The notes under the pieces: model-generated
Database searches by the model: none
What the model was told of the DNA's origin: nothing
The model's input: the letters and a program-made list of their open reading frames with translations, nothing else
Shown: in pieces, positions 1-8,526 of the stretch
Layout: every line of letters begins with the position of its first letter
Position numbering within the stretch: the first letter of the stretch is position 1
From: Mesorhizobium sp.
GTDB lineage: Bacteria > Pseudomonadota > Alphaproteobacteria > Rhizobiales > Rhizobiaceae
NCBI RefSeq assembly: GCF_017306545.1
Contig: NZ_JAFKID010000015.1
Span: 62,001 to 126,000 of the forward strand
Length of the DNA: 64,000 nucleotides
Reading direction: 5' to 3'
Position numbers and translations under genes: made by a program

Positions 1-1657
1 GCATGGCGGTGAGGCAGAGCGGCACGGACGTATTAAACGGGTACTCCGGCCGGAAGGTCTGAAGCACCGCCCAGGTGCAGGTGAGCGCCATCGTCTCCTT
101 CGCGTCGTCCTTAGCCTCGGAGAGCGTGTTGCGGGTGAGTTCGATCTCCCAGGCGGCGCGCTCCGGAAAGTCGACGCGGATGGCACGGTAGAAGCCGGCG
201 AATTTTTTGGCGGTGAAGTCGATATCGGGCTGCGCGATCCACACGTCCGTCCCCGCCTTGCGGATGCGCATGGAGATGTTGATGCCTTGCGATTTTTTGT
301 TGCCGTTTCCCGAAATCCAGCCGAGGCCCTGCGGAAACTGAAGGATGATGACGGCGTGCGTGGCGTTGTGGCCGGTCGAGCGCTTGACCGGCTTTTTGGG
401 GTCCATCGTGTCGAGCTGATTGCCGGCGTCGTCGCGCTCGTACTGCCAGACGAGTTCGGTGCCGATCGAATCCTCAATAACCTGCTGGGTGTAGAGGCTG
501 AACGGCTCGGAGCTGTCCGGATGGCCGACCGCGCCGCGATGCTCGATCTGGAATTCGTCGTAGTCGTCGATCGACGTATCGCCGATCTTGTGATCCCACA
601 GATCGAGCTGGCCGAGGCCGTGGCAGAAGACGGCGCGGTTATAAAGGATGTCTCCGACCACCTCTATGTAGGAGGCTGCGGCGAACGGCGGCGAGTGGCG
701 GATTTCGCCGAACGGGACCGGCACCGGTTCGTCCTGACGGTACTCGTTCTGCCAGCCGTCGATGACGAAGCTGTCCTTTTCCTGTTTTTGCTTTTTGGGC
801 TGAAACAGGGCGTTGATGAGCACCCCGCCGATCGCGGTGATGCCGAAGCCAATGATGGTGGACCAGGCGCCGGCCGAGAGGCCGAGCGTGCCGGCGAGCG
901 CGCCGCCGAGGCTGTTGGAGATCGCGGTCGCCGCCATCTGTACAAGCAGGGTCAGCGCCCCGGCACCGTGACCGATGGTGATGACGACGCTGGTCGACGG
1001 ATACGGGCGGACCAACCGCCAATTCCACAGTGGAATGACGGCCGTCCCTTTAACCGAGACAAGCGTCACCCGCACGCGCGGCAGCGCCGTCTCAGGCAAG
1101 TCCGGCAGCACCATGGCGACGATCTCGGCGACGGTCAGGCCAGCCGGAACGATGATCTCCTCGCGGCGCCGGTCGATGTCCATCGCATAGGGCGCTACGA
1201 CGACGCGCGAGCCGGCGACCGGCGGCGGTGCCGGCTCCGCCGAAACTCTAACGCTGTCGTCGCCGACCCAGCGGTAGGCGCCGACGAAGCGGCCGCGCCA
1301 GGGCGCGATATCGTAGCGGCCGATCTTGGCGTAATCGCCCTTGATGGTGTGCAACATCTGGCCGGGGGCGACATAGATGCCGACGTGGCTGTCATGGCCG
1401 CCGACTGTGAACAGCAGGAGGTCGAAGAGGCGCGGCTCCTCTACTTTTTGCCAACGCCCCGCCACCTTCTCGCGGCCGGCGATCGCGGCGATCTCGGCGG
1501 CGTCGCGATCGTCCAGGTACTCGGCCGCATGGTCCGGCAGATCGATGCCGAGCTCCTCGCGATAGACCAGCATGGCCAGTCCCCAGCAATCGGCGCCGTC
1601 ACGCGTGCGGCCCTTGGCGAGATCGGGGATGCCGACGTATGGAGCCACCCACCTCAT
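1..1657 (-). CDS. NlpC/P60 peptidase fused to tail tip protein (gpJ-like), 3' end outside window
   Basis: An open frame of 552 codons runs from ATG 1657 off the window edge. Residues 1-125 look like an NlpC/P60 cysteine peptidase: Cys24 in GADCWGLAML, His91 in HDSHVGIYV and His103. Residues about 130-225 are a small beta-rich segment resembling lambda gpI or a MoaD-like fold. A Gly/Ala-rich hydrophobic stretch follows, then the start of a tail tip protein (VPFGEIRHSPPFAAASYIEV...GDILYNRAVF). Lambda encodes these functions as separate genes K, I and J. The start overlaps the upstream stop as ATGA. The role in tail tip assembly and cell wall digestion at DNA entry is inferred from family. Confidence 0.85.
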   Translation of the reverse strand, partial: MRWVAPYVGIPDLAKGRTRDGADCWGLAMLVYREELGIDLPDHAAEYLDDRDAAEIAAIAGREKVAGRWQKVEEPRLFDLLLFTVGGHDSHVGIYVAPGQMLHTIKGDYAKIGRYDIAPWRGRFVGAYRWVGDDSVRVSAEPAPPPVAGSRVVVAPYAMDIDRRREEIIVPAGLTVAEIVAMVLPDLPETALPRVRVTLVSVKGTAVIPLWNWRLVRPYPSTSVVITIGHGAGALTLLVQMAATAISNSLGGALAGTLGLSAGAWSTIIGFGITAIGGVLINALFQPKKQKQEKDSFVIDGWQNEYRQDEPVPVPFGEIRHSPPFAAASYIEVVGDILYNRAVFCHGLGQLDLWDHKIGDTSIDDYDEFQIEHRGAVGHPDSSEPFSLYTQQVIEDSIGTELVWQYERDDAGNQLDTMDPKKPVKRSTGHNATHAVIILQFPQGLGWISGNGNKKSQGINISMRIRKAGTDVWIAQPDIDFTAKKFAGFYRAIRVDFPERAAWEIELTRNTLSEAKDDAKETMALTCTWAVLQTFRPEYPFNTSVPLCLTAM

Positions 1658-2205
1658 CGATGCAGCCCCGGAAAGCGCTCTTTGGTCATCCTGACGGCCG
1701 GAAACGGCTCGTCGTAGAGGTCCTCCATGCTGAATTGCAGGACGATCTGGCCCCAATCGCCGCTTGTGTTCTTCAGCTGAAGGCCGGACGTTTCCAATTC
1801 CACAAGGTCAGGAGTCGACGCCTTGACGACGGCGATGCGGGCTTTTGCGGGCACCGTGGTCGACGTCAGGACGCCGACGATGTCACTGTCCAGGACATCG
1901 AGAACCAACCGCGACGTCGGTTCGGTATCTTCCTCGTCGTCCGGCGGGATGACCAGCATGCCGGTGTAATAGAAGCGCTTCGGCGTTACCTTTTCAGGTC
2001 CGGCCGGTAGATCATCGTTGCCGAAGCGGGAGAGCGTGCCATACGTCAGCGGCTCCGCGCTCAATCGGACGGCCAGATCGGACGATATCCGTAGCGGCCC
2101 ATCCACCAGGTCAGGGTGATCGAGGATGACCAGGAACACGTCGACGTCGTCGGATGCCAGCGCATCGACCTGCCGAAGCGCATTGAGCGAGATCGGCCGG
2201 CTCAT
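1654..2205 (-). CDS. Phage tail protein, DUF1833-like
   Basis: 183-residue protein between the tape-measure side of the tail operon and the NlpC/tip gene, the place lambda L-type minor tail proteins occupy. Start ATG 2205 (MSRPISLNALRQVDAL) overlaps the upstream stop as ATGA, and its own stop overlaps the next ATG the same way. The sequence is beta-rich with VFLVILDHPDLVDGPLRISSD near the N terminus, resembling DUF1833 tail proteins. A role as distal tail/tip component is inferred from position and family resemblance only. Confidence 0.75.
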   Translation of the reverse strand: MSRPISLNALRQVDALASDDVDVFLVILDHPDLVDGPLRISSDLAVRLSAEPLTYGTLSRFGNDDLPAGPEKVTPKRFYYTGMLVIPPDDEEDTEPTSRLVLDVLDSDIVGVLTSTTVPAKARIAVVKASTPDLVELETSGLQLKNTSGDWGQIVLQFSMEDLYDEPFPAVRMTKERFPGLHR

Positions 2206-2621
2206 GGCATCACCGACAACGTAAAGGTGACGGTCCAGTCGATCGCGCGCGGCGTGATGACCGGCAACCCGTCGAAAAGCACCAGCCACGTTTCCGTGGC
2301 CGCGATCGGCGCGCCGTCCTCGAACAGCAGTATATCTTCATTCTCGTCGAGCCAAACCAGCCCGTCTTCGCCCCAGTTGGTCATCAGGAAGGGCAGCGCA
2401 CCGCGCTTGGTCTCCTGACTATGGAACCACTGGAACCGGCCGAGCTGGGTCGTTCGCAAGATCGTCGAATAGCTCACCGTGTCGACGACGGATGAAAACC
2501 GGCCGCGCACATTGCCTGGGCCTGCGTCGTTCTTCGACCGATAGCGTCCCTCGCCGTGCGCAATTTTGTAAGGATCGCGCAATGGCCGCGGCAGTTCGGA
2601 GGGGTAAACGGGAATGGCCAT
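2202..2621 (-). CDS. Phage minor tail protein (lambda gpM-like position)
   Basis: 139-residue protein starting MAIPVYPSELPRPLRDPYKI and ending TFTLSVMP. It is encoded directly after the tape measure, with TGATG overlap at 2619-2623 and an AAGGTG ribosome site just upstream. Lambda gpM and HK97-type distal tail proteins sit in the same position. No catalytic motif is visible. An alternative TTG start one codon upstream is possible. Tail identity rests on synteny. Confidence 0.7.
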   Translation of the reverse strand: MAIPVYPSELPRPLRDPYKIAHGEGRYRSKNDAGPGNVRGRFSSVVDTVSYSTILRTTQLGRFQWFHSQETKRGALPFLMTNWGEDGLVWLDENEDILLFEDGAPIAATETWLVLFDGLPVITPRAIDWTVTFTLSVMP

Positions 2622-5600
2622 CAACGCACCTTTTGGGGCCGATTAACGCCCATGGCGACGAGCGCCTTGTTGGCGGCGCTGCCGCGCCTGGTCGTAGCCG
2701 CGGCCACACGCCGCTCGATGTAGATGTCCTCCCGCATGCCACCGGTGCCGTCGTCGGACTGCTCCTCGCGGATATCGATGCCGGCCATGTCGTGATAATG
2801 CCGCTCGATCTTTGGGGACGACGTCCAGGCCGCGCCCGGCGAGCCGGCCGGGGCACTGCCGCCCCCATAACCGCCGACGGCGAAGCCGCGCCCGCTCTTT
2901 GCCGCCGCCCGCATGCGGTCCAGGAACGGCACGCCGAGCGCGCGAACGACCGGTTCGTCGAGAACGTACTCTTTCTCGTGAACGAGGCCGGCGACGCGCC
3001 GTGGATCGCTGCCGCCGGTGGCACCACCGACGTCGAAGAGGCCGACGCGGGCTCCCGACAGGATATCGCCGGCAAACCTGGTCTGTCCGCCGCCGAACGG
3101 ACTGGCAAGCATGCCGAAGAAGCCACCACCCGAACTGCCGCCGCCCGATGCCTGGGAAACCGATTTGGCGAGGTTCTGGCCGAACTGGCCCAATCCGGAG
3201 CCGAACTGTCCTAGGTTCTGCGTCGCGGCCGTCGTTGTGACATCGAGGCGACCGAGGGCAGCGACCGCCTTATTGGCGCCCATGCCGAGGCTTTCGACGC
3301 CGGGAAACAGTGCCCGCTGGGCGGGCGTGAGCCCGTTGGCCCACGAGCCACCAGCCATGCCGACCTTGCCGCCGCCGAGGTCGAAATGCATCTGATCCAT
3401 GGCGCCGTACTTACCGCGTCCGCCGGAAAAGTAGCCGCCCCAGCGAAACTGGTCCGCCAGCTCCGGGTATTTCTCCATCTGGACCTGCCGAGCGACCTGG
3501 GCGAACTGCTCATAGGTCCTGAAGGTCGACGGGTCCTGGTAATTGGCAAGCGCCTTGCCGCTGGCGAGATCGGTAAGCCGGACGTCGGTGGCGAGGCCCT
3601 GGCCGTGGAATCGCGGATCGCCGGGGCGGCGACCGGAAAATGCGGAAACGCCGAAGCCACCGAACCGCTGCGAGGCTTCCGACAGGATATCGGTAAGGCG
3701 ATTATCGACGCCCTGCTTGTAGTTGCCGACGAAGGACAGCGCCTGACCGGCGGCGGACGCCAGGGCGCCGCCGCCCGGAACCAGCGACGCTACCGTCTTG
3801 GCCGCAGTCCCGGCGCCATTGTCGTTCGCCCCGGACAACAGCCGGGTGACATCACCTACGATACCCCCATCGCCGCCAAGGCCGCCGACAGGCACCACAT
3901 ACATCGGGTTCGCCATGGTGCCGAGCTGGCCAAGCCCGGCGGCTGGGTTCGGGGAACCCCCGAGTAAGGTATTGATCCAGCCGCCGAGGCCGCCAGCCTG
4001 ATCGAGCGTCGGAAGGTCGGCGCCGTACTGGCGGTTCAAAAACGGGTTCTTGACCGACATGTCAAAGAGGTTCTTCGCCATGTCTTTAGCGATATCGCTG
4101 AGCCGATCCTTCCAGTTGTCGAAGCCGTCGAAGGCAAGGTCGAAAATGTCGCTGTAGGCGTCCATTCCCGACTTGCGGATATCCTTCCAGATATCGACCT
4201 GCTGCTTCAGCCGCTCGTTCGTGCGGATGATCGCCGCATCGGGACCGTTAAGATCGTTGCCCAAGCCATACTGGCGCATGGTGCTGGCCACGCGCTGCTC
4301 GATCGGCGAGCGGCCGAGCTGCGCGGCGTCGAAGCCGAGATCGTCCTTCAGGTGCGCGCGCGCCGATGCCTCGGCATACTCCTTCACCTTGGCGGCAGCC
4401 TCCCCGATCAGGGCGATCTCCTTGCCGAAGACCCGCTGGAATTCCTGCTCGTTGGTGATGCCGTTGCGGATAGCCTCGTCGCGGATCTCCATGAGCCGCT
4501 GGTGGGCAAATTGCGCGGCTGCGACCTCGCCGGCGTTTTTGCCGATCAGGTCGTTTTCGCGGCGCATCTGGTCGAGCAACGTTACCGTCGAACGCACGCG
4601 ATCGTTCTGCGCCTCCACGATCTGATGCTGTGACTGCAGGTATGCGAGCTGTCCAGCCTGGTCGATGCGGCGGGTTCGGGCGTCGGGGTCCTCATCATTA
4701 TTATACTGTGACGCGGCAGCGGCACGGGCGGCGGCCGCGATCTGCGACGGCGAGCGAGCGTAGATCGCCATCCGCTGCGCGTCGAAAGCCTGCTGCTGAC
4801 GTGCGATCTCGACCTTCTGCGCAGCCAGATACTGGCTGTAGGAGCCGGTGTCTTCGGTGCTGAGCTCGCCGCGCCGAAGCGGGATACCGCCCGGACCAAG
4901 GCTATTGGCCAACTGATCCTGTGCGATCTTCAGCTGCCCCAACGCGATGGCGCCAGCCTGTGCGTCCTTCGTCAGCTCAAGCAGTTTTCCCGCTGCTATG
5001 GTCAGCGCTGAATTATTCGGATCGAGCGACCAACGGTCCTCGACCATTTTCCGGAATCCCAGAATATCCGGTGTTCCCTTGGCCGCCGTTTCCCGGAGAT
5101 AGGTAATCGCGTCGGAGAACGGCGCAAACTGCCTTCTGATGTCAAATCGGCTACCCGTCCCGCGACCGATTCCGCTTTGGAAACCCATGGCGCCGACAAG
5201 GTCCGGCATCTGGTTCGCCATCTGAATCTGAAGCTCGGCGCGCGTGGCAGACGACTGCAGGCGCAACGAAGTCGCGGTCGGCGAAAAGGCATTCTTGGCT
5301 TTGCCAGCGATGCCGTCGTATATCTCGCCGATGCCTTTAAGAATATCCGCGTGCTCTTGCAGCAGAGCATCCAAACTCTTCACTTGCTGGCGGGTGGACA
5401 CAAAGTAAGTGACGATGCCTGCGACGGCAGCCGCAGCCGCGCCAACGATCATGCCGGGCGGCGTCACGGCGAAGGCCAACAATGCCGATAGCGCATTGCG
5501 GCCGGCAACAGCGATCGCCGCCAACGACCCCCGCAACCCCTTCGGCCCGCTTTCGAGCGCGTCGTAAATCTGGCCGGCCTGGCTGGCGAAGATCTGCATT

Positions 5601-6163
5601 GGCGAAATGCCGAGCGCAAACATGGTGACGACGTCATTGCCCTGGCGGGAGAGGTTCAACAGCTGGAAGGATGTCAGCCGCGCCGCGCCGCCCACCTCAC
5701 TGAGGCCTCGGACCTGCCGCTGGTAAGCGAAGCCGGCCGCGTTCACGGCCGCCGCATGCTCTGCCTCGCTGATCGCGCCGACCTTAAGCGCCTGGTCGAT
5801 CTCGCGGAGCGTCTCCGCACGCTGTTGCTCGACTGCAAAGAGCGGGTTGTATTTGGCCCGCAGGCGATCGAGCTCAGACCCATACGAGGCGACCTGCGCC
5901 GCCCGCTGACTGTACTGCTCATCGTTCGCCGCCGGCTGGACGCCGACCGCGCTATTGATGCGCTTCTGGATTTCCGACTGCTGGGTGAGCGCCTGGATGA
6001 CGCGCTGGGTCGAAGCGACGGCCTGGTCATTGGCCGCGGCGAGCGTGCGCGACGTGGCGGCAGCGTCCGTGCCGAGCTGCTTCACCTCGGCGCGCGTGCC
6101 TTGGATGGCCTCCTTCGCGCCGCTGGCCTGACCGGAAATGACGAGGGCGAGATTAAGCGTCAT
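2621..6163 (-). CDS. Tail tape measure protein with M15-type peptidase motif
   Basis: 1180 residues, the longest phage gene. It sets tail length and lies in the tail lumen. The N-terminal 250 residues are Ala/Gln-rich coiled coil (MTLNLALVISGQASGAKEAI). A hydrophobic segment lies around residues 210-255 (ALLAFAVTPPGMIVGAAAAA), as in most tape measures. Residues about 835-935 carry an M15 D,D-carboxypeptidase/endolysin-like zinc pattern: His853 and Asp860 in FHGQGLATDV, then His926 in DQMHFDLG. The following region is Gly-rich. It is preceded by the frameshifting chaperone gene, the standard siphovirus order. The peptidase would digest the wall as the tape is ejected (inference). Confidence 0.92.
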   Translation of the reverse strand: MTLNLALVISGQASGAKEAIQGTRAEVKQLGTDAAATSRTLAAANDQAVASTQRVIQALTQQSEIQKRINSAVGVQPAANDEQYSQRAAQVASYGSELDRLRAKYNPLFAVEQQRAETLREIDQALKVGAISEAEHAAAVNAAGFAYQRQVRGLSEVGGAARLTSFQLLNLSRQGNDVVTMFALGISPMQIFASQAGQIYDALESGPKGLRGSLAAIAVAGRNALSALLAFAVTPPGMIVGAAAAAVAGIVTYFVSTRQQVKSLDALLQEHADILKGIGEIYDGIAGKAKNAFSPTATSLRLQSSATRAELQIQMANQMPDLVGAMGFQSGIGRGTGSRFDIRRQFAPFSDAITYLRETAAKGTPDILGFRKMVEDRWSLDPNNSALTIAAGKLLELTKDAQAGAIALGQLKIAQDQLANSLGPGGIPLRRGELSTEDTGSYSQYLAAQKVEIARQQQAFDAQRMAIYARSPSQIAAAARAAAASQYNNDEDPDARTRRIDQAGQLAYLQSQHQIVEAQNDRVRSTVTLLDQMRRENDLIGKNAGEVAAAQFAHQRLMEIRDEAIRNGITNEQEFQRVFGKEIALIGEAAAKVKEYAEASARAHLKDDLGFDAAQLGRSPIEQRVASTMRQYGLGNDLNGPDAAIIRTNERLKQQVDIWKDIRKSGMDAYSDIFDLAFDGFDNWKDRLSDIAKDMAKNLFDMSVKNPFLNRQYGADLPTLDQAGGLGGWINTLLGGSPNPAAGLGQLGTMANPMYVVPVGGLGGDGGIVGDVTRLLSGANDNGAGTAAKTVASLVPGGGALASAAGQALSFVGNYKQGVDNRLTDILSEASQRFGGFGVSAFSGRRPGDPRFHGQGLATDVRLTDLASGKALANYQDPSTFRTYEQFAQVARQVQMEKYPELADQFRWGGYFSGGRGKYGAMDQMHFDLGGGKVGMAGGSWANGLTPAQRALFPGVESLGMGANKAVAALGRLDVTTTAATQNLGQFGSGLGQFGQNLAKSVSQASGGGSSGGGFFGMLASPFGGGQTRFAGDILSGARVGLFDVGGATGGSDPRRVAGLVHEKEYVLDEPVVRALGVPFLDRMRAAAKSGRGFAVGGYGGGSAPAGSPGAAWTSSPKIERHYHDMAGIDIREEQSDDGTGGMREDIYIERRVAAATTRRGSAANKALVAMGVNRPQKVR

Positions 6164-6566
6164 CGCGCGCCTCGTTGAGCAACGGCAGCGCGGCCCGTTC
6201 CATCGCCGCGAGATCCACGAGCAGTTCCGCCGCCGGGATCGAGCGCCGTTCTTCCAGCGGCCGGTGGCGCATGATCACGTCGGCCGCGATGTAATCCACC
6301 CCGAGCCAGATCAGGCCAACCATGGTCGCAACCGTCCGCCACTGCGTTTCCAGCGACAGGAACAGCATGACCGATTGCCAGTTGCCGCGCCAAACCTCGA
6401 CCATGGGGCCGTCTTCGTCCTCGTCATCTTCCTCGGGCGGCAGGCATTCGTCGGGGACGCCGAGCGCCTCGGCCTGCCGCCTGATTTCGGCGTCGGGTCG
6501 CTGCGGCCTGGTGTCGTCTGCGCGGCCGACATGCGCCCGCGCCCAGGCCTCGGCGACCTCGATCAG
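6153..6566 (-). CDS. Tail assembly chaperone, -1 frameshift extension (lambda gpT-like)
   Basis: This 137-codon frame (LIEVAEAWARAHVGRADD... to LLNEARDDA) has no start codon or ribosome site near its 5' end and joins the upstream chaperone through the heptamer at 6566-6572. The predicted fusion is 262 residues: 125 from the upstream frame plus 137. The middle is acidic (PPEEDDEDEDGP) and is followed by a DUF1799-like segment (EVWRGNWQSVMLFLSLETQW). In lambda the gpG-T fusion recruits tape measure to tail tube protein. Its end overlaps the tape measure start by 11 bases. Confidence 0.85.
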   Translation of the reverse strand: MIEVAEAWARAHVGRADDTRPQRPDAEIRRQAEALGVPDECLPPEEDDEDEDGPMVEVWRGNWQSVMLFLSLETQWRTVATMVGLIWLGVDYIAADVIMRHRPLEERRSIPAAELLVDLAAMERAALPLLNEARDDA

Positions 6567-6940
6567 TTTCCCCGGCGGGCGGCGTCCGAAACGAGCGAGC
6601 GGTGGTAGCTGTCGTAGACACCGCTCCGATACCAGACGGCGGCGCGAAGCATCGCAAGCAACATCTCCTGGGAGAACGGAACCGGCTCCTTCTCGTCGTC
6701 GACAACACCGCGCCAGTCCACCGCCGCCGCGAAGAGCTGATCGTCCTGGTGCGCGAGACGCTCGGCCTCGTTCTTCAGGGCGGCGTACTCTTCCTGGAGT
6801 TCGCGGATGCGGTCTTCGTCGACGGCGCGGAACTGCATCTCGAACGTCTCGGTCTTCCACTGGCCGGGGCGGTCAGGATGCGGCACCGGGATCTTGATCG
6901 GCCACCAGTAGAGCAGTTCATCGGTCGGGACGAATTTCAT
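6563..6940 (-). CDS. Tail assembly chaperone (lambda gpG-like)
   Basis: 125 residues, MKFVPTDELLYWWPIKIPVPH..., between the tail tube and tape measure genes, exactly where siphoviruses place the first tail chaperone. The frame ends at TGA 6563-6565, immediately after the slippery heptamer. Most ribosomes would make this short form and a minority the 262-residue fusion. Composition is charged and helical in the middle (RIRELQEEYAALKNEAERLAH), as in lambda gpG. Function is by family position. Confidence 0.85.
   Translation of the reverse strand: MKFVPTDELLYWWPIKIPVPHPDRPGQWKTETFEMQFRAVDEDRIRELQEEYAALKNEAERLAHQDDQLFAAAVDWRGVVDDEKEPVPFSQEMLLAMLRAAVWYRSGVYDSYHRSLVSDAARRGN
6566..6572 (-). promoter_or_regulatory. 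Programmed -1 ribosomal frameshift site GGGAAAC
   Basis: In the chaperone frame the sequence reads CG G GGA AAC TGA, a canonical X XXY YYZ heptamer directly followed by the stop. Slipping back one base gives GGG AAA and continues CTG ATC GAG into the long downstream frame. Lambda G-T uses GGGAAAG at the equivalent place. Heptamer phase, stop position and frame of the extension all agree. Confidence 0.9.
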
Positions 6941-6991
6941 AGGTCGTTTTCCTACGTTTGAAAGGATGTTGAAGGCGGCTCGAAAGCCGCC

Positions 6992-7918
6992 TCAGGTGAA
7001 GCTCATGGTGAGTTCGTTGGCGCCGAGGCTGGTCAGCATCAACGGCAGCGAATAGTTGCTGATGTTGTTCGTCTGACCCATCGTCGGCCGGCCGATCTGG
7101 ACGGCGTCGGCCGTCAGCCCGAAGATGTTGCCGGCGACGGTGCCGTGAGTGAGCGACAACGCCCCCTTGGTGTGGGCACGGGCGATGCCGAACCAGTCGA
7201 TCGTGGCGAGCGACGTCGCCTTGACGACAGCGGTGCCGGTCGCCTGCCGGTCCGTGATCTCGATGCTTTCCTCGCCGATCAGATGGCGAGGGTCCACCTG
7301 GTTGCCGAGAGCGATGTTGAGGCTCTCGGCGATCGCGGTCCAGCCATGCAAGGACATCGTCGTGTTGGCCTTGTTGGCCACGACGGCGTCCTTCCACATC
7401 GTCTTGGTGACGGCCGGATTGGGCTGGTCGGAAATCTCCCCAAGCAGGCCCTTCATCGTGAAGGTGAAGCGAGGAATGCGCTTCGGCGTGATGGCGAGCG
7501 AGATATCGCCGCGGGTGCCAAGGAAGACGTGACGCACACCGTCAGGGACAATGTACATGGAGACCGCGTCGTTCGCTTCGTCGACGGGCGTGTATTCGAC
7601 CGACGTGACGGCCGTAATCGTCTCGGCAAAGCCGCAGGCGCGAAGCAATGGGCCAACGGCCGGCGCAGTGCCAGCGACTCCCGAACCGGCGATCTCGACG
7701 GAGAACTGGAACTGGCCGTAGTCGCCGGTCAGGTAGACGCCCTGGTGACCGAGGTGCGGCTGCAGCAGGTTGCGCTGTTCTTCGTCGCCGGCGAGCGGCG
7801 TGAAGGTGACGTCGGACAGCTGGATGAAGTTGGCGGCGCCGGTCGGCGCGGCATCCGTGCCATAGACGGTTTCGAGTTTCGCCAGGGCGGCGAGCTTCTT
7901 CCAACGGCGAACGGCCAT
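6992..7918 (-). CDS. Major tail tube protein
   Basis: 308 residues, MAVRRWKKLAALAKLETVYG..., ending NYSLPLMLTSLGANELTMSFT. The opening 'LAKLETVYGTDAAPTGAANFI' pattern and the beta-rich body are typical of tail tube proteins of transposable siphoviruses. It is encoded just before the tail chaperones and after the tail terminator-like gene, the usual order. It would polymerise into the non-contractile tube. No sign of truncation. About 50 noncoding bases separate it from the chaperone gene. Confidence 0.85.
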   Translation of the reverse strand: MAVRRWKKLAALAKLETVYGTDAAPTGAANFIQLSDVTFTPLAGDEEQRNLLQPHLGHQGVYLTGDYGQFQFSVEIAGSGVAGTAPAVGPLLRACGFAETITAVTSVEYTPVDEANDAVSMYIVPDGVRHVFLGTRGDISLAITPKRIPRFTFTMKGLLGEISDQPNPAVTKTMWKDAVVANKANTTMSLHGWTAIAESLNIALGNQVDPRHLIGEESIEITDRQATGTAVVKATSLATIDWFGIARAHTKGALSLTHGTVAGNIFGLTADAVQIGRPTMGQTNNISNYSLPLMLTSLGANELTMSFT

Positions 7919-7921
7919 GGG

Positions 7922-8095
7922 TTATTTCCCCTTCTTCGAGGTTTCCGGCTGGTCGGCCGGGATGGGAGTTTCGGAAATGGCCGGCTCGGCCGGCGTGGCA
8001 GGCGGGGTTTCCTCGGTCCCGCCGGTGCGCGTCAGGCTGCCGTCCTTGTTGCGGATGTAGCTGCCGCCGGTAAGCGGCCGTTCGATCTTGGCCAT
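7922..8095 (-). CDS. Small phage structural-region protein, unknown
   Basis: 57 residues from ATG 8095 (MAKIERPLTGGSYIRNKDGSL), with a Pro/Glu/Thr-rich C terminus (PPATPAEPAISETPIP). It sits between the tail terminator-like and tail tube genes with only a few bases on each side. The N-terminal 'GGSYIRNKDGSL' resembles short head-tail-region proteins seen in Mu-like phages, but I cannot assign a function. The tail is likely disordered. Confidence 0.65.
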   Translation of the reverse strand: MAKIERPLTGGSYIRNKDGSLTRTGGTEETPPATPAEPAISETPIPADQPETSKKGK

Positions 8096-8097
8096 GG

Positions 8098-8526
8098 TCA
8101 GTCCTCTTCCTCGATGTAGCGGCTGGTCCGCCAAGTCTGGACGTAGACGGTGACGCCGTTGCCCATCGACGCGGATCGGCCGGCGGCGAGTTCGAATTCG
8201 TCGTTCTTCTCGGGATCGGGCGCCCAGCCCGCCAACGCCGCTTCGATCTCGCCCTTGAACAGATCGAAGCTGCCGGCGCGCTGCGCGCCCCTGGCGTCGT
8301 CGGCGCGACGAAGGACGAAGGCAACCAGCAGCAGCACCTCGACGCGCTGGCTGAAGCCGCCGGTCATGTACTCGTTCGGCGACGGCCGATCCTGAAACGG
8401 CAGCACGAAGGCTGCGCCGTTCGCCGGCGCGGTGCCGCGGCTGATCGCCTCCAGATCCTCGGCCGCGCCGATCGACGTGAGCGACGGCGCCTTTGCCTCG
8501 AGGCGGGCCATGACTTCGGCGATCAC
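8098..8526 (-). CDS. Tail terminator / neck protein (Mu gp37-like position)
   Basis: 142 residues, MIAEVMARLEAKAPSLTSIG... to TWRTSRYIEEED. The protein overlaps the upstream DUF1320 gene by ATGA. Pattern 'FVLPFQDRPSPNEYMTGGFSQRVEVLLLV' and the final 'VYVQTWRTSRYI' fit the tail terminator/minor tail family that follows gp36 in Mu-like phages. It would cap the tail tube and join it to the neck. Assignment is by order and general resemblance. Confidence 0.7.
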   Translation of the reverse strand: MIAEVMARLEAKAPSLTSIGAAEDLEAISRGTAPANGAAFVLPFQDRPSPNEYMTGGFSQRVEVLLLVAFVLRRADDARGAQRAGSFDLFKGEIEAALAGWAPDPEKNDEFELAAGRSASMGNGVTVYVQTWRTSRYIEEED

